Assembly: GCF_964199755.1 (NCBI RefSeq)
Contig: NC_133903.1
Coordinates: forward strand, 56,612,739-56,676,738
DNA from: Larus michahellis
Taxonomy: Eukaryota > Chordata > Aves > Charadriiformes > Laridae
Direction: 5' to 3'
Length of the DNA stretch: 64,000 nucleotides
Part shown: in pieces, positions 61,801 to 64,000 of the stretch
Numbering within the stretch: the stretch's first letter is position 1
Layout of the letters: the number at the start of each line of letters is the position of its first letter
Position numbers and translations under genes: made by a program
Notes under the pieces: model-generated
What the model saw: only the letters and a program-made list of their open reading frames with translations
Told to the model about the DNA's origin: nothing
The model's database searches: none

Positions 61801-64000
61801 AAAATGTACAGAAAACTATTTAATTGGCCTGTCTCTAGACAGCCAATTCCTACCAATAAGCCCTGAAAACCAGTTTCCTGAGGAAAAACTAAGTGGTAGG
61901 AAGGCACCAGCCGAGATCAAAGCCGGGTAATGAAGGGAAGGTGGCTGGTGCTTCGTGGCTCACTCGGGCTGGTTTTCATGGCCCTCCCTGCTACGCTGCC
62001 TGCATGTCATGCTCTTTATTAGGGAACCTGGGGTGCCCAGGTCTTTAAGCATCACTTTAAAGCACTTAGTGCATTGTTGATGCTTTCCAAGGCATTATAA
62101 TAACGATAATTTCAGATCTATGAGTTAAAAGCGCAGTGTGCTTCCATCAGGTGAAATCTGTTATGAAAACCTATTTGTATTGATGTAGTTGAACGTGCAC
62201 TAAATTGCCCTGTGAAATAGTGTTTGACTGTTTGTTTTTCAGGGCACACCACGACTTGACAGATACTTGTTTAAACAAGAAGTAGTGAAAGTGCGGTGCC
62301 CGCGTTAGAAAGTGCAAATGCTGCGAACCATTCAGGACACACACCGGTTTGCAGTTTCCTCTGAGATACGAGGACTGCTGTGCTGGAAAGCTCTTTTGGA
62401 GCTGCTCTTCCGAAGTTTGTTTCACTTTCCAAGCGTGACAGATGTTTGGTACTAGAGTTTTTCAAGCAAGTGATGGGCGCTGACGTGTCGCTCCAGCTGA
62501 CACGCTTTTGGAGGAAAGATTTTCTTCGACATGTGACCTTTACAGAAGGTTAGACACCACTTGTCATTTAACAATTTAGTAATTAAAGAATGATTCAAGC
62601 CTGCTGGGAGTACACAAAATAAATGTTATCAATAATAGTTTAGATAAGATTGTTTTAGTAAGAGAAGAGTTGGCAGATATTCACTACATCATTTAAACCT
62701 GGGGCCAAAGGTGGATCAGACCCAGGTATTTCCCTCCTGCTTGGTGGAGATGCTGGGTGGGTTAACAGGACATAGGCAAGTTTTGTTTTCACATCAACCT
62801 TGTCACCTTTTTGGTACTAGGTATGTTATTTGCTGTTGTGCCATATATTAATTATTTTTGTCATTAGGAAGCCAGTAATGGGAAATACTTTGCCTAAACA
62901 GTGTGTGAAGCCAGCTCAGCTCTAAAAGGAAAAGCGTGCGTGTCCATTGCCTTGGCACCTTGCCCACGTGCTTTGCGTCTGACCCTCCACGTGCCCCATC
63001 AACATGTAATTTAGAAATAACATGGAGTTTCAGTAGTCAGATGTGCATCCTATTTCATCATTACGTTTTTACCCCAAAACAATAACAATATATTCTCTAA
63101 CTGAGCTCTCGGTGTTGCTGACAACAGCCTTTCCTGCAATCAGAACTGTGATATAGATGCATTATTTTCTCCAGCAAATTTTACCTGACAGACAGTTGTT
63201 TTAGTTCTAGTGCTACTTCTCGGGAATAAATAAGGACTCATGATACACTTCACTCTTTTGACAGGAAAATCCAAACCTGTATTTGCCCACAATTTAGTTG
63301 ACATTTGCAATACAGGTTAGGATTGTCTTTTAGAGCCACAGGAGATGTGGTTCAGATTTTTAAACTTAATCTCCAAGCAGATGTAAATTAAAATAATGCT
63401 TTCCTCGTCATTTAGGAGAAGTCACCTATCCAGCAAAGCTGTATTTCTGGGTACGTGAAAGGGTACAGTTAAAAGTGACGCCATCCAAGAACTGACACTG
63501 TATCTCCATAACATTTGAAAAATGACTTTTCAATGCAGCAACTAAATACTCTGTGGCTAGCTAGATCTGACAAGTGGATGTCCTAGCTGGCATAATCCAC
63601 TCATATGGAGGGGTTTTCTAAGAGAAACTGAGGTAAATGTTCTTTAAATTTAAAATGGATAGATTTTTTTCCAAGATTTTCTTTGAAAAAGGAGCCAGTT
63701 TGGAAGAGCAGCAGTTGCCATGCCCCAGCCAAGTAAGGCTGAGAGGAGCGGTGACGATTCCTCGTTAACACATTCAGAGATGGTGAATGTCAATGAAGGA
63801 TAAGGACTCTCTGAGTTGGAGGAGAAGTGACAGCACCAAGTAGTTACGAATTGATCATGAATACATTTCGATAGCAATTAGAAAACAGAGTCTAGCTGTC
63901 CAGGAGTGAAGGTCTGTAATGGTTTTCCAAGTAAAATCTGGGAAGAAGGATTCTAAATAAGATAGAGCTTGGTAAACGTATGGAGAGGGACGTTTGATTT
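58880..64000. other. Region upstream of ZRANB2, nothing recognised
   Basis: Mostly AT-rich with a GC-rich patch at about 59165-59290. There is no CR1, LTR or coding exon I can support. It may include a divergent non-coding transcript from the ZRANB2 promoter, as reported for the human locus (from memory). The sequence does not show this directly. Confidence 0.5.

Noticed and set aside
1-64000. CRISPR arrays, bacterial operons, phage or plasmid genes
   Set aside because: No regularly spaced repeats with unique spacers and no prokaryotic gene density. The window is intron-containing vertebrate DNA.
1-64000. tRNA or rRNA genes
   Set aside because: I saw no segment with convincing A-box and B-box spacing or rRNA similarity while reading. 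A tRNAscan-SE run was not possible.

Overview
The window looks like avian nuclear DNA. It carries many CR1 non-LTR retrotransposon 3' fragments, several ending in the typical short ATTCTATG-like tandem repeats. It also has two solo-LTR-like elements of avian type, CpG-rich promoters, and compact introns with GT-AG boundaries. Nothing bacterial, plasmid-like or viral in layout is visible. The species cannot be named from the sequence alone.

Two protein-coding genes are clear, both on the minus strand. ZRANB2 (zinc finger RAN-binding domain-containing 2, a nuclear splicing-associated protein) is complete: ten coding exons from the ATG at 58378 to the stop at 47321, giving a 334-residue protein with two RanBP2-type zinc fingers, an acidic region and an RS domain. 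PTGER3 (prostaglandin E2 receptor EP3) has two coding exons, 42049-41222 and 33201-32914, giving a 371-residue seven-transmembrane receptor that is complete as read here. As I recall, the two genes are also neighbours in the same orientation in human, which supports both calls.

Layout: positions 1-29.9 kb are GC-richer and contain only repeats (CR1 copies, one LTR-like element, micro- and minisatellites); this is the far 3' side of PTGER3. Positions 29.95-32.91 kb are AT-richer and probably form the PTGER3 3'UTR. Positions 33.2-41.2 kb are the single coding-region intron of PTGER3. A CpG-rich promoter with a TATA-like box lies at about 42.05-42.42 kb. Positions 42.4-47.3 kb hold the intergenic spacer and the probable ZRANB2 3'UTR. 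Positions 47.3-58.4 kb are ZRANB2, with a CR1 in intron 4 and a solo LTR in intron 5. A CpG island at 58.1-58.7 kb is the ZRANB2 promoter and is probably bidirectional. Positions 58.9-64 kb are unassigned.

The two genes are not known to work in one pathway: PTGER3 is a plasma-membrane receptor that mainly couples to Gi, and ZRANB2 acts on pre-mRNA splicing in the nucleus. I found no convincing undescribed biological system. The most interesting points are the apparent loss, in PTGER3 exon 2, of the internal splice donor used in mammals to vary the receptor tail; a weak last-intron donor in ZRANB2 that predicts an alternative C-terminus; and a short divergent ORF with a strong Kozak context and an early poly(A) signal opposite ZRANB2.
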